Source: Solicoccozyma terricola
Taxonomy: Eukaryota; Basidiomycota; Tremellomycetes; Filobasidiales; Piskurozymaceae
DNA: 64,000 nucleotides
Direction: 5' to 3'
Assembly: GCA_001600875.1 (NCBI GenBank)
Contig: BCLD01000004.1
Location: 376,022 to 440,021 of the forward strand
Below the pieces are notes generated by a model, which was not told where the DNA came from, ran no database searches, and saw only the letters and a program-made list of their open reading frames with translations. Shown piece by piece: positions 23,762 through 35,882 of this stretch (its first letter is position 1; every line of letters starts with the position of its first letter). Made by a program: the position numbers and the translations under genes.

Positions 23762-26700
23762 TCAATACTCGTCTCCACCACCCCCTCCCTTATTGCCGCC
23801 GTGCGAGGTTACCTGTGATTCGTAAAACTCGGCGATCTTTCCAGCGTGATACAAGTCAGCTCCCGAACCATCTTGGCGATATCGGAGCAACCTACTTGTT
23901 CAGCTGACGTCGCGTCCTCTGGATCTTTGTCATCCCTGGTTCTGATGAAGCGGGGGAATCGCAGCGAAATTCCTCGTGCGTCGACCTGTTATTGTCCATG
24001 TCTCAGCAGATTGCTCGTCATGACGCACCTGCTCACACTCACCAGACCTTGCGCTGCAGTGTAGATCGGACTGAGTGTCAGATCCGCGGTCAAAACCTCG
24101 AAGATAACCTTTGGCTCGAACCAGACGTCGGGTGGTTTGGAAGGATCCGCCTTAATATTGTTACGCTTTCCGGAAGTGAGCTCGAGAGGATGAAGCTGGT
24201 TGTAGAGATCGATGAGCATTTGTTCCGAGAATCCGGTACCGATCTTGCAAGCCGTTTGGAAGTTCTCCGAGTCGGGATCGTAACACGCGAGCAGGAAGGC
24301 GCCATAAACGTTCGTCCTTTTCCCCTTGCCGTAATAGGCACCGACCACGACGAGATCGCAAGAGTCACCAACACCGGCGAGGTAGTCTTTCTTGAGCTGG
24401 AAAGGAACAACATGTAAGCCCCGGCAATCCGTCAGTGAAGCATGCTTAGACTGACCTTCAACCAGTTGATCGACCGTCGACTCGGTTCGTACGTTGCCTC
24501 CTCTGTGGTCAATCGCTTCACCATCAATCCCTCACATCCATCCCTGATGCTCTCGTCGAGGAACTCGGCAATCTCTTCAGTTGTAGATCCATCGGAACTC
24601 TTCGCAAAGTCGAACTCGCCCTCGACAGGGTGGAAGTGCTCTCGAAGAAGCTTTCGCCTCTCGTGCAACTCCTTTGTAAGCAGGGACTGGTGGAGTTGCG
24701 AATTTAGTAATGTTCACACGTGCGCTTGGGTGCCAACACGACTCAACAACTCACTTCTCCATTCAAATAAAGTAGATCGAAAGCAAAGACGTGAACCCGA
24801 ACGGTAATATCTTCGGTGCGGACATCTTTGCGCTTGCGGCGAGCGAGATCTTGGAAGGGTAGCAACTTCTTCGTTGTCATGTCGTAGGCAACGGCTTCGG
24901 CATCGATCACGAAAGACTTTACGTTGTCTTTGATACACTGGTGAGGATGCAGAGATGATGTCAGCTTCGAGTCGGGTTTTGTGCGCGGTGCGGCGCACGC
25001 TGACCTTTGACATTGATTCTATCAGATCAGGATACTTTGAGCTCATGTTCTCCGAGTTCCTACTAAAGACCACCAGTTCGCCATTTTCGAGGCGATGTAT
25101 CTGTGGAATGGTGTCACCGGCATCAAGACACGAACGGGAGTGGGAGCGCAACGGGTTGCTGACCTGAGCTCGTTCCCCATCGTACTTGTACTCGCATGTG
25201 AATTCTTTGCCTTCGAAGCGGTTCAGGACCTCTCCGATGGCTTTCGTCGGCTTGGCCAACATGGGTTTCAGAGGCACACCTGATCGGCGAGCGTTAGAGG
25301 ACATTTCGGCTTGACTGATGAGGACCGCAGCCCACCTGGCGTCAACTTGCAGAGCTCGGGTAATTTCTCAACTCCTCCATCTAACAACGCCGGCACGATG
25401 AGATCATAATTCGGTAATTCACTGACCAGGGTTGTTATTGTCAATCCAGGTGACTATCGTGTATGTGTCACCACCGGTCACTCACCTGTAAACGCGTTTC
25501 ACGATGTCGGCACCGTTGGCCAGACGTTCCGCCAACTTAGCTTCCGGAAGACGCTTGCCGTCTGGAAAGAGATCGATCTTGTTTTCAGCTCTGTGCGGCC
25601 CGATGACTTGTGTATATTCCGACAGACTCACCTATGCTCTTCAACACAATCGCATGAGCCAACGCCACAACCAGAGTTTTCTCAGCCAATCCAATTCGTA
25701 ACTTTCCTTCCAGACTTCGAACGATGAACCTCGTCTCGGAGCCAACGCAGGATGTAAGGAGTTTCTGTACAATTCCGACTTTCTTCGCTTGCGACTACGA
25801 CGTTATGTTTGCGCATGAGTACCAAGGAGGTAAACTGGGAGGAGAGAATGTCACTCACTGCATTACCCGAAGCTTGCGCAATATCCTGCAAACACTTGAA
25901 AACGAACGGAACCGTTAAAGCTTTGGCAGCGAACAACGTCTTTTGTTTTCCCCTCGATTGCTTTAAAAAAAAGAAAAGACAAAAAATGTAAACCCCCTCA
26001 TCCCCCAGATCAGAAAACGTCCATGTGGAATCCCGATCCCAGGATCTGGGAGATGCCACACTCTACTCACTTCAGCAACCAATCCCAAATCTCCAATTTT
26101 TCTCAAATCAGTCTTGATTGACGCTGGTGTCCTTCCTGTACTCTGAGCGATGGCTTTAATTATTAAAGTCTCACCTAGACCTAGCTCGAGACCCATGTAA
26201 TCCGGACAAAGCTACATCGAGGTCTTCCATCAGCTTCCAGATTACCCCACGATATCGTCGCCAATCAAAAAGGTTCCGAATCACGCTCTCACTCTGTTAA
26301 TGCATAGATAAACGACCCGTAATAAATCACCACCGTCCGCACCTGGGTTTTTAGCAACCTTGAGTAGAAATTGAGTAAGGAGTGAAGAGATTGTATTTCG
26401 TTTGCTCGTCTTGTCTATTTGCTCGAAACAATCTGTGAGTGCGGAGTAAGGGACGCTGTAAAAGATGAACGAAAGATTATCAGAAATGTGCGATCATGTA
26501 AAAGTTTACTCGAAGAAGGCAACTCACGATTCTCCTTCTTTCCAAGTCGATTTCCCGGACAATGCAGCGGTAGCGAATGTAGCAGCACTGGTTACAAACT
26601 GTCATTAGAACCATGATTACCTCGGGGGGGGGGGGGGGGGGGGGGGGGGCAAATGCCAGAGAATTTCAATCAACAACTCACAGCTTCGACGCAACATTCT

Positions 26701-27352
26701 TCTCTTCTTCTTCTTCAACTTCATCATCCTCTTCCTCTTCCAACGCTTCTTTATCAGAATCTTCTTTCCCATCTTGCTCTATAACAACGTCATTTTCTTC
26801 CTTTGTCAATGTCTTTCCAATCGTATTCCCAGTGGAGCTTGTCTTTGCTTTGGCAGCAGCTGCGGCTTTAGCTGTCTTGGTGAAGATCGAAGCAGTCTTT
26901 GTGGTGGATGTGGGAACGGAAGTTGAAGAATTCCCCTTGAATTCAGTTGAATGTTCGAGTTTGATCTTCTTGGCGGGTGGAGAACGGTCTATCGATCAAA
27001 GTTGAGATTTATTAGTAGTGAAACCTTGAGGATGAGTTGATGATAGTTCCACGGACACGTACCATTAGTATTCAATCCATCCCCGTCATCGAAAGCGTTC
27101 TGTTTCCCTTTCCCATTCAATAAACTACTACCATTCTTCGTGTTGATCGGAGGTGAAGGTGGAGAGACCTTTGTTGCTTCATCATCAGCTTCTGAATCTG
27201 ATTCTATGATCGTCCGTCGTTTGGAATTAGAGCCAGCTGTCTTCTTTGTCTGATTGGGACTACTTGAACCTGCCGGACGTGTAGGGAAAAGGGCAAAGGT
27301 CAGGACCTTGCATCGAGTGAAGTCAAGATGTGAGGACAAACTTACTGGACAT
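23762..27352 (-). CDS. CDC9: DNA ligase I (ATP-dependent)
   Basis: Multi-exon minus-strand gene. Exon 1 holds just ATGTCCA (27346-27352); the next exon continues [18 protein letters not shown], a basic disordered N terminus with acidic stretches ([13 protein letters not shown]). The DNA-binding domain begins with [20 protein letters not shown]. The adenylation domain has [13 protein letters not shown] and the active-site motif [11 protein letters not shown] (catalytic Lys codon 25185-25187), then [22 protein letters not shown] and LKKDYL. The OB-domain end is [19 protein letters not shown]. Known role: seals Okazaki fragments in lagging-strand synthesis and acts in excision repair. No short PIP box was checked at the N terminus. 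Divergent from CDC16, with 302 bases between starts. Confidence 0.95.
26624..26649. repeat. Poly-G tract in a CDC9 intron
   Basis: 26 G on the plus strand, inside the intron between the acidic region exon (ending ...VASKL) and the exon starting [15 protein letters not shown]. The transcript would carry C here. Confidence 0.8.
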
Positions 27353-27512
27353 GTTTGCGATCTTGGGAGAGGTTGGCAATGAGAGATTGACCACTCTGCG
27401 GTGATCGATACCAGTGCGTGATAGTGGCAGGGAGATGGGGGAATGCGATGGAAGGTGGATGTATCTGAGTGTGCGAAAGATGGTGAACATCAACCAGATG
27501 TATTGATGTGTG

Positions 27513-27539
27513 GATGTATGGATGTATGGATGTATGGAT
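27513..27539. repeat. GATGTATG tandem repeat, 3.4 copies
   Basis: Perfect 8-base direct repeats in the CDC9-CDC16 intergenic region, about 160 bases upstream of the CDC9 start. On the CDC9 strand they read CATACATC. Confidence 0.75.
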
Positions 27540-27562
27540 CGCGTAGATGAGAATTCCAGTGG

Positions 27563-27572
27563 TGACGCGTCA
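27563..27572. promoter_or_regulatory. MCB-like palindrome TGACGCGTCA between CDC9 and CDC16
   Basis: Contains ACGCGT (27565-27570), the MluI cell-cycle box bound by MBF in other fungi. It lies 211 bases upstream of the CDC9 start and 83 bases upstream of the CDC16 start. CDC9 is a classic MCB-driven G1/S gene in budding yeast. The binding itself is inferred. Confidence 0.55.
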
Positions 27573-27654
27573 TCATCACCCCGTCTTCTCAACGACCACC
27601 AGCTGCACCGAATGACCCTGACACCATATCGTCAGCTACACCACCACCACCACC

Positions 27655-30600
27655 ATGCCCACCAACCCAATGGCCACACCCGTAGGCTCTGGTGCAGCCT
27701 CGGCGGGTCATCCTCTGCTTCCACCGACATTCACCCGTCCGAACCATCGTTTTAGAGCACGATCATCACTCCATAATTCATTCTCATTCGATTCACATGA
27801 TCAGCTCGAGTTGATAGCTGCGATCGATGCAGCGGCGGCGTCATCATCCAACAGAGAAGAAGATGACATCGAAGGTGGTGATGGGACCTCATTCGCGTCG
27901 TCTTCACATCAAGCTATACTCGCGGATCTGGCAGCGGAACAAGGGAACGCAGGTCTTTCTCAAGTATCTCCACAAATGATTGGGCCGTCTTTTGGATTTA
28001 AAGATGGGAAGAAAAGAAAGAGAGGAAGGATGAGTTCGTTGAGTGGGATGTCTTCTGGTATTTCTTCGGTCAGTCCAGTACCACAACCAAGAGGGATGAT
28101 GCGATCTCAACCGCGAAAGCAAGATCTATTACACGACCTAATGCGAAGTGGACATTCAAGAGGAATCAATAACGAAAGCTCACCTCGGATCATCAGTGGA
28201 GATCTAGAAGAGCTTGATGATGATGAAGATGGGGAGGGAGAAGGAGAAGAGGATGATCCTACCTGGGATATGATTGGAAGGATGAGGACTTGGAGACATG
28301 ATGCCATTTTACAACATCTTTACGAAACTGCTGCATTTTGGGGTGACAAAATATTCTCATGGACTGGTGAGTGTATACATTGTGCGCTCATATAGACAGT
28401 GAACTGGTCATTGAACGCTACTTTCGTCCGTCCACCCAGGTGATCCGAACGACGCATTCTGGTTAGCTCAAACCCATTTCTTAACACAACACTACCTCCG
28501 AGCCGAACAAATCCTCACTTCCACCCTTCCACAATCCCAAATGCCACAACTCCATGCATCTCCCGCCACACGATCTCCACCTCCAAACGGGAAGGGCAAA
28601 GCCAAAGCATCTGGTGCACGCTTCTCAATAACATCTCATGCAGGATCACGCTACGAAGATGGTGAAACGAGCATCATCGGAGAGTTGGCTGAATTAGGTG
28701 GAGTTTGGGGCGCAATGCAAGGTTCGATGGCGAAAGAGAAGACGTATGAAGATGGGAGAGAAGCAGGAGAGAAAGGCGGTTTGGTGGGTGAGGGGACGAG
28801 GTTGATCGATTGGAGTGTGGCTTGTCGTTATTTGGCGGCTCAATGCATGGTGATTGTCGACGACTAGAGACGCAGCAACTTGGGCTTTGGAGTGCTGATC
28901 AGGGAGACTTCCCGGTAGATACATCAAGAGAAACTACAGGAAGCGTTGGATATGTTGGGACCGTCTAACGTTTTCACGGGTACTGGTAAGAGCGGTAAAG
29001 GTCTCTTGATTTTGACGCGGGTCTGATCCGAATATATTGTGGCAGGTCGAAGCGGCACGAAAGTCCCAAGCAAGAACGGTGATTTAAAGGTGAGTCGATT
29101 TGTTATCTTGCTATCAGATTTGACTCGATATCAACTTATCAATGGTTGCCTTTTGCAGCTTGAAGCATCCATCTGCCGTCTTCGAGCTATTCTTCATCTC
29201 CGCCTGTCTTCATTTGCGCTTGCCAAGGAATCGTTCATGGAAGCACTCGCGCTTGATGTTCGAAATTATGATGCATTCAAGGAATTGATCGACGGCGGAA
29301 TGATGGCTCCGGATGAAGGTGAGAGTCTTCTTCCGTACATCCAGGAATGAATTCCTAATGACGACCGATAATCCTGCAGAGTGGGAATTCATATCGAATC
29401 TGTCGTACAAGGAACAGCTTGCAGAAGAGGATGCGGCGTTTGTCAAGATCATGTATCAGTCCCGACTAAACAAGGTGAGTTGACCTCCGTCCACCATTGC
29501 CTTGTACTAATCTCGGCTACTATACTCGGCAGCACGCTCATGGCAAGGAAATATCAGCTGCTCGCAAACTTCTGGAATCCGTGTACAATCTCGCCGAGAA
29601 TCCAGACGTCTTGGTATCCCAGGCGGAAGAGCTCTATGCCAAATACAAGTGGCAGGATTGCTATGCGTTGACATGCGGGTGAGCGTGTCTCTCCCGGTGT
29701 TCGAAACCCCCTTTCTCATGGACCGCCATCGGCCCACGCAGTATCATCGAGAAGGTTCCGGGTCACTCTATCGCCCTACCTCTTCATCTCGCTTGCATGT
29801 CCCAGATACCACGGCTGTCGTCTTCCCTGTTCATGCTAGCTCATCAGCTCGTGGACCAGGAGCCAGATTCTGCGTTGACGTGGTATGCGGTGGGTCTGTG
29901 GTATTTCAGCGGACAAAGATGGACGGAGGCCAGGCGATACTTTAGGTGCGTCTAGGCGGACCTAGGGGATTGTTGATGGTTAGCTGGCTGATGCAAGTCT
30001 ATTCGCCTTACAGTAAAGCCAGTCTCATGGATTCTCGCTTTGGACCGGCCTGGATCACCTTCGCCCATTCGTTTGCTTACGAAGGAGAACACGAGCAAGC
30101 AATCACTGCATACTCAACTTCGGCTAGACTCTTTCCGGGGTGAGTAGCTCGTGCGAGACTGATAGTCCAGTGAAAGGCTAACGTTGAGGCGTGCTCTTTA
30201 GCTCACACCTTCCACATGTCTTCATTGGCATGGAGTACTTGCAACTTAGCAACTACTCCCTTGCAGAAGAGGCTTTCTCTGCAGCGAGTTCACTTTTCGC
30301 AGACGATCCCTTGTTGCTCAACGAGTTGGGTGTTGCCAGCTACAATAAGAAGGAGTAAGTTGATCTGGCGCAGAAGCTGGTAGATGCATTGGTTGACATC
30401 TTTTTTTAATTTGCAGCTATGCGGAAGCCATTGGTTACTTCCTCAAGGCGCTGCGGGGAGCCAAAGAGATGCAGGGCGTCGCCGGAATTTGGGCAGCAAC
30501 ACACTGCAATTTGGGTCATGCTTACCGGCTGCAAATGTGAGTGGGTATCAAAAATCTCAAAGTACTGGTCTGATGAGCAAACTTACTTTCAGGCAGCTCG

Positions 30601-31100
30601 ATGACGCCCGAGCCTGCTACATCGAGTGCATTAAACTCGATGCTCTCAACGTGTGTGCTCTCACAAGTCTTGGTCTGATCACCCACCAACAAGGTAACGT
30701 GAGGAAAAGCATCGACTTCTACCACGATGTGGGTATTCTGCCACCTATCACACCTATTGATATACGAATAGCATCATACTGACACACCTGCTGTACCCAT
30801 CAGGCACTCGCGGTAGCGCCGCAGGACCCTGTAGCTACGGTCCTTCTTGAGATCGCTCTCAATGCGCAGATTGAACTCGGTGCCTTGTCATTCCCTGGCC
30901 TACCGATGAACCTCGTGTCACCAGAGATGGATCCCTTCAAGGACCCACGGGGCAATCGTCTTCTTCAAGTGGACGAGGATTCCGACGAAGAACCATCCGA
31001 GCAAAGCGCAATGGATATCACGGCGGAAGAAGGTGATCAGACCTGGCCACAGGTTTCGGGCACTGGAGAGGGCAGCAGCATGGATATTTCACACGACTGA
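27655..31100 (+). CDS. CDC16: Anaphase-promoting complex subunit Cdc16/Apc6/Cut9
   Basis: The ATG at 27655 opens a disordered Ser/Gly-rich N terminus with acidic patch [18 protein letters not shown]. The conserved start of the family follows: [22 protein letters not shown] then [26 protein letters not shown]-terminal exons are a run of TPR helices, e.g. [80 protein letters not shown] and [16 protein letters not shown]. Known role: TPR scaffold subunit of the APC/C ubiquitin ligase that triggers anaphase and mitotic exit. The tail is acidic ([15 protein letters not shown]). The stop lies only 82 bases from the SET2 stop, tail to tail. Confidence 0.95.
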
Positions 31101-31182
31101 CATGTGCATGTGATATTGACTACCAATTGCATGCACATTACGACCATGACGTCCCGTACAAAAGGCACCCAGAGCGGCATCA

Positions 31183-34100
31183 CTACGAAAGCGTCCGATC
31201 GGTGTAAACGTCTGCAACCATAGGTGCCACGGTCTCCGTTTTGCTGTCTGTTACCAGGGCAGCCATCGCCTTGATCTGCGCGAGAGCATCCATTGGCGAC
31301 TGCTGTGTTGAGCCATCATCTGGCGTGCTGCCCAGCGGAGCCAGACTCTCCGCACGCTGCCCAGAGGTAGCGTCCATGTCTTCGTCCTCGCCATCTTCGT
31401 CCAATTCGGGTCCAAACATGGAGTTCACAAAGTCTGCGTCCTTTTGCTGTGCGTCCTGCGCCGTGTGATGTGATGACGGCATGTTCAAAGAGGACGTACT
31501 GGCTAGTTGCGAGTTCTGCTTCTTCAGCTTGCCTTTCTCCTTCAGCTTCTTCAGGACTTTGTGCGAATACTCCTTGATGAATGCTTTCATTTTCTCTTGC
31601 TTCTCGTTGGACAGTGATTCCAGCTTGCTCTCCAGATAGGTGGGATGCTTCTTCTCCTTACTTACCAAAACAGCAGTGCACTTTGAATATGAGAATGTCA
31701 GCGAGAGCGAAGTCACAATATCTAACACCAACACTAACCTCCTTGGCATACTGCTTGAACGTGTCCTTCTCCATTTGATCCCGGTACTTCGACATGTTCC
31801 TCACGACTACCTCCCCCACCATTCTCGAAAGCTTCTTCTCTTTGCGTTCTTCCTCCGAAATCTTCGGCTTCTTCCTCTGACTGTCCTTATTTCGATCTCG
31901 ATGTCTTTCTCGCTTTGTAGCGTCGCTTCCCTCCGACTTGAGATGCTGCGCAGCAGCAGCTGCTCCGGCTTCCTGGTTAACTCTGGCGAGAGCGAGGATT
32001 GCTTCCAAGCGTGCCTTGTCATACACAGGGGCGGACGTAGCCGGTGTTGCTGGAGCCGACTCGTGAACTGGCTTGGGCTTGTACGGGTTAAAGCCATTCG
32101 CTCGTCTGATTGGAGCCACTTTGAAGTCGCTTCCTGGTGCAGTTTCCCAGGATGACTGAAGATGTCGCGGACGACGCATGTCGGGTGGCGTCGTCTCTCT
32201 ATCGAGGTCATCTAAAGCATCGTCAACGGCATCAGGCTGAGATTCATACAGGTGTTAGCGGGCTGACTGGTCATGTGCGCTTGGGTCGGCATACTCACGA
32301 CTACGATCTTCCTAGGTATCCGGTATGCAGACTGTAATCCCGACCAATAGCTGAGGAGATCCCGAGCCGCTTGTTGGACATCTTCGTGGGGTGATTGAAG
32401 ACATTGCGTGACAGGTTCCTCGATCTTTGCATCCTCGACCTTGTTGCGGATGGTAAGTTTCCAGTTTATCATGATTCCGAGGACCTGTAGACGGCGAGGC
32501 TCAATCAAAAATCAGCTCGTCGAGCCCAGAGCTGGTTGACGGATGCGCCACAGCTTACGAGTCTCAATATGTCCGTATCTTCTGGAGACTCTGTCATCAC
32601 AGTCCACATCAATGAGAATCCATGCATACGCATCAGCTGACGCTTGACGGCGTCGTCCTCAGTCATCTATAAGATATCTCACCCAGATAAGCTTCACGAC
32701 TGGTAGACGCAATGGGAATGTCACTCACCTTCACGCGATCCAAAAGTTTACACAGCATGCCTCTGTTGTTGGTACATTGGCGAATGGCAGCGACCACCTT
32801 TGGAACTTCAGGCTCTCCCATTGGCTTGAGAATGGGCTGAAGGAGGAATAATACCCGATCAGTGCTGGCGAGATGAACCATACAGTCGAAACTACCTACC
32901 ACGAAGTCCTCGTCCAGCTTCCGGCCCTTCTTCTTCTTGGTTCCTTTCAGACCGAGTGCTTCTACATCATCCGCGATACCCAGGGCGTCGATGTAGAGAT
33001 CATCCATGCCTCCGAGATCAGTCTGAGTTTTACCGCCAATAGTCCCGACGCAATTCGGTTCATCACAATAGCATATTTGAGCGGTGTGTCTGGTCAATGA
33101 TAGGCATCAGCATTTTGAGGTGGGCCTGCGCTCGCTTTTGCCAACTCACCCATATCGATCGACATTGTAATTGAACGTCAACTCCTCGCCTCTTTGAATA
33201 TCTCGTTTGGCGAATATACCCATTCTCATTCGCTTCCCTACCACCCACTTGGCTACGTAGCAATTCGGATTACAAGAATGGTTAGCGAATCTTGCTATGC
33301 CACCTTTCTTAGTTGCATCGAGGTACTGATGAACGAGACCAATGAGTATGTACAGTGCCAACTTGAGTGATCCATGATCACCCTCACCTCTTCTCGCTGA
33401 AGCATCATGAAATAGAAATGCTGAATTCCCTCATCTGCATATGCCTGCATCCGCTTTAAGAAGGATGTTTGCGAGACGACTTCGCCAATGTATTCGTAGA
33501 TGAATTCATCACTAGTATGGGGGTATTAAAAAGAGCCGTCAGACTTTGCTGTATTGGGAAGGCAGTCAGGAAGGAGAAAACTTACGAAACAAGATCGTCA
33601 CCCGCTCTCAGCCCATATCCCTTCTTCTCAGTCTGAACAACCTCAACTGGTGCATACTGCCTCTTGGAAAACCTACGGGGAAAGAACTCATCAGTTGTGG
33701 ACGAGGTAAAGACTGCCAACTGTAACCTGACTTACCGCTGATTCATACAATACCGTCCGGTCTGACACTCGTTTCTCAAACATTCGACCTGCGTCAATCG
33801 GTTGATACAATTCGAATGAGGACCACATGCTTGATCCGCATCATCTTCGTCTGTCAGCAGATAGGTGAGAGTTTGAGTACGATGAGCTTTTTTTTTCTTA
33901 TCCAAGCCAACTTTTTCAACAAATCCTCGCCGACATACCTGGATCAAAAACACAATCACAAACCATCATATCCTCCTGCTGACCACTTCTACCCAAACTT
34001 TTAAACTGAAAAGTATTCTGCTCCAGGACTTCAAACTCCTGTATTGCTTGTTCCTCTGCTCGCGGTAGATGATGAATGAACTGAGTAACTCCAATCGGAG

Positions 34101-34518
34101 CTGCTTTCTTCTTCTTCGTTGATTTTTCCTTGAAAGGGGTTGGGGACGCGGAGGAGGTAGGGTTGGAATTGTCAGGAAGAGGAGTATGGACATGTGAGTT
34201 GGTCCGAGATGGCCGACGCGCAGAAGTGGATGATTCTATAAAGTTTGCATCGTCCTTGACGTCGTTACCAATTTCGTCTACTTCCGGAGACTTCTTGATC
34301 AAACCAGAAGACTGTCGATATAATGTAGACGTCGAGCTTTCCTCCATCTTCGGCTTGCTTTCTAGTTCTTCGTGATAATGATCAACCGGTTCATTTCCAT
34401 TCGATTCCACGAAATTGAGATTCGATCCACCAATCTCTGCCTCCATTTTCACCTCGATCTCGGATTTACTATCCACCACCGGCCAATCCATCCTCATTTC
34501 TTCGCTGGTAGATGACAT
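31183..34518 (-). CDS. SET2: Histone H3 lysine-36 methyltransferase Set2
   Basis: Starts [14 protein letters not shown] at the ATG at 34518. Order of domains: disordered N terminus; AWS cysteine region ([38 protein letters not shown]); SET domain ([47 protein letters not shown]); post-SET ([15 protein letters not shown]). A middle helical region follows, then the SRI domain near the C terminus ([26 protein letters not shown]). NHSCNPN and the AWS/post-SET cysteines are intact. Known role: methylates H3K36 in gene bodies during elongation, recruited by the phosphorylated RNA polymerase II CTD through the SRI domain. The C terminus is acidic. Confidence 0.96.
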
Positions 34519-35378
34519 GACGATCCGGAGAACGACTAAAGGGAGTACGTCTGTTGCACCGCGCCCACTCGTTCAAAGATCAAAGGTTCACCTGACGTCC
34601 TTCCGAGAGTCCAGGACGCTGTAGTCGATGGCTATGCGAAGGACGGTCAAAATCGCGTCCGGTCTTCCCTAGAGCTATTGGTTGTGGATCTGGTATGACT
34701 CGCGGTTCCAAGATTCGGTAGACACTCCAGATCTTGACTACGCAGCTACCTCCTCTCGTCACTTCTCAAGGTTAACGCTTGATCCCAAAGGAAAGGGCCG
34801 ACAGAAACGAAAGCGTTTTTACTCGACGAATGTAGACAATGTAGATTCAAAAGATCGGCGAGTAATCGGTCTAGCGGTGAAATTGGAGGGGTGGTTGTTT
34901 CCATAGATCGTATCAGCTCCTATCCCAATATGCTCCTTGTATGACCCTGCTCACCTTGCCGCGTGTGAAGTTGATTGCTTGAAACCACCTTGAACCCATC
35001 TCTTGTCCGCCTGTCCTCCTAGCGACGAAGGGGGGGTTGGCGGAATGACACGTCATGCAATTGAAAAGCAAACATCAGTGGCGGACCATCTGCATACACC
35101 TATACCTTCGTAGCCTATACTATGGCGGACGACAAGCGCATAAAAGGCGACAAGCTCATAACATCTCATAAAGGAGAGCGATATATAAACCTGTTTGAGA
35201 TCTAGCTTACCTTTGATGAGAAACTCCAAGACGATGTACAAAGGTATGCCCTCGCTTCTCAGGGTTTGGCTCCTATATAGAGATTAGAGAGCTGCAAACT
35301 TGGCTGACTGAAAAGACAGCAACAGCTCCACACTCACTACTACAAAGGCCATAGCTCAACACAACTCACCTATCATCA
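34519..35378. other. Intergenic 5' of SET2; possible short unannotated gene
   Basis: 860 bases. Plus-strand frames 34629-34905 can be spliced into a short protein (MAMRRTVKIAS..., ...SSRHFSRLTLDPKGKGRQKRK..., ...VIGLAVKLEGWLFP, TAG at 34903-34905), but more than one splice solution fits and no family is recognised, so it is not called. Downstream are a G7 run near 35030 and two TATA-like boxes (35181-35188, 35274-35280), the latter serving the next gene. Confidence 0.35.
35274..35280 (+). promoter_or_regulatory. TATA box of the 167-residue orphan gene
   Basis: TATATAG lies 99 bases before the ATG at 35379. Most genes in this window lack an obvious TATA box, so this gene may be strongly regulated. 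Confidence 0.5.
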
Positions 35379-35882
35379 ATGTCTCTCGCACACGAGGATC
35401 CTTCCGACAACCCCTACTACCAAGAGCTGGAAGAACGCATAGTGCGTTACCGAACGAAGGAGGTCCACAGTGACCGGGAAATGTTAGATCATGTTGGGAA
35501 CCTGTCTTGTCTTTTGACCCTGAAGCAAGGGGGCAAAACCTTTCTTCCTAACGATCGAACAGACATACTCGAGCGGCTATACAAACAAGAAGATCTCACA
35601 CCCGTTCTGGAAGTAATTACAACACTTCATGACTACCTTGAACAGCAACTCAACCAACTCGACGGCAATCCACTTACAAATCTCAGTCCCCGAATTGTGG
35701 AGGAAATCGACGAAGGTTCTACCACAAACCCATCCGCCGCTGACCCCTCTAGGGATGACGACCAGAGTCACGTTGGTTCCACGGCCACATCACCTGCCTG
35801 CGATGGCACAGGTGCATCCTCCCGCAGTTCAACCTGCGTAGGTTCAACAGTCAATGAGCTAGAATCTGTTGACGATGCTTAG
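35379..35882 (+). CDS. Hypothetical protein, 167 residues, intronless
   Basis: A single uninterrupted frame from ATG (MSLAHEDPSDNPYYQELEER) to a TAG at 35880-35882. The first 95 residues are charged and probably helical (EERIVRYRTKEVHSDREML, LEVITTLHDYLEQQLNQL). The rest is Ser/Thr-rich, acidic and likely disordered. No signal peptide, membrane segment or known domain is seen. A TATA box sits 99 bases upstream. Having no intron is unusual in this window. It is probably a lineage-specific gene. Confidence 0.6.
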   Translation: MSLAHEDPSDNPYYQELEERIVRYRTKEVHSDREMLDHVGNLSCLLTLKQGGKTFLPNDRTDILERLYKQEDLTPVLEVITTLHDYLEQQLNQLDGNPLTNLSPRIVEEIDEGSTTNPSAADPSRDDDQSHVGSTATSPACDGTGASSRSSTCVGSTVNELESVDDA

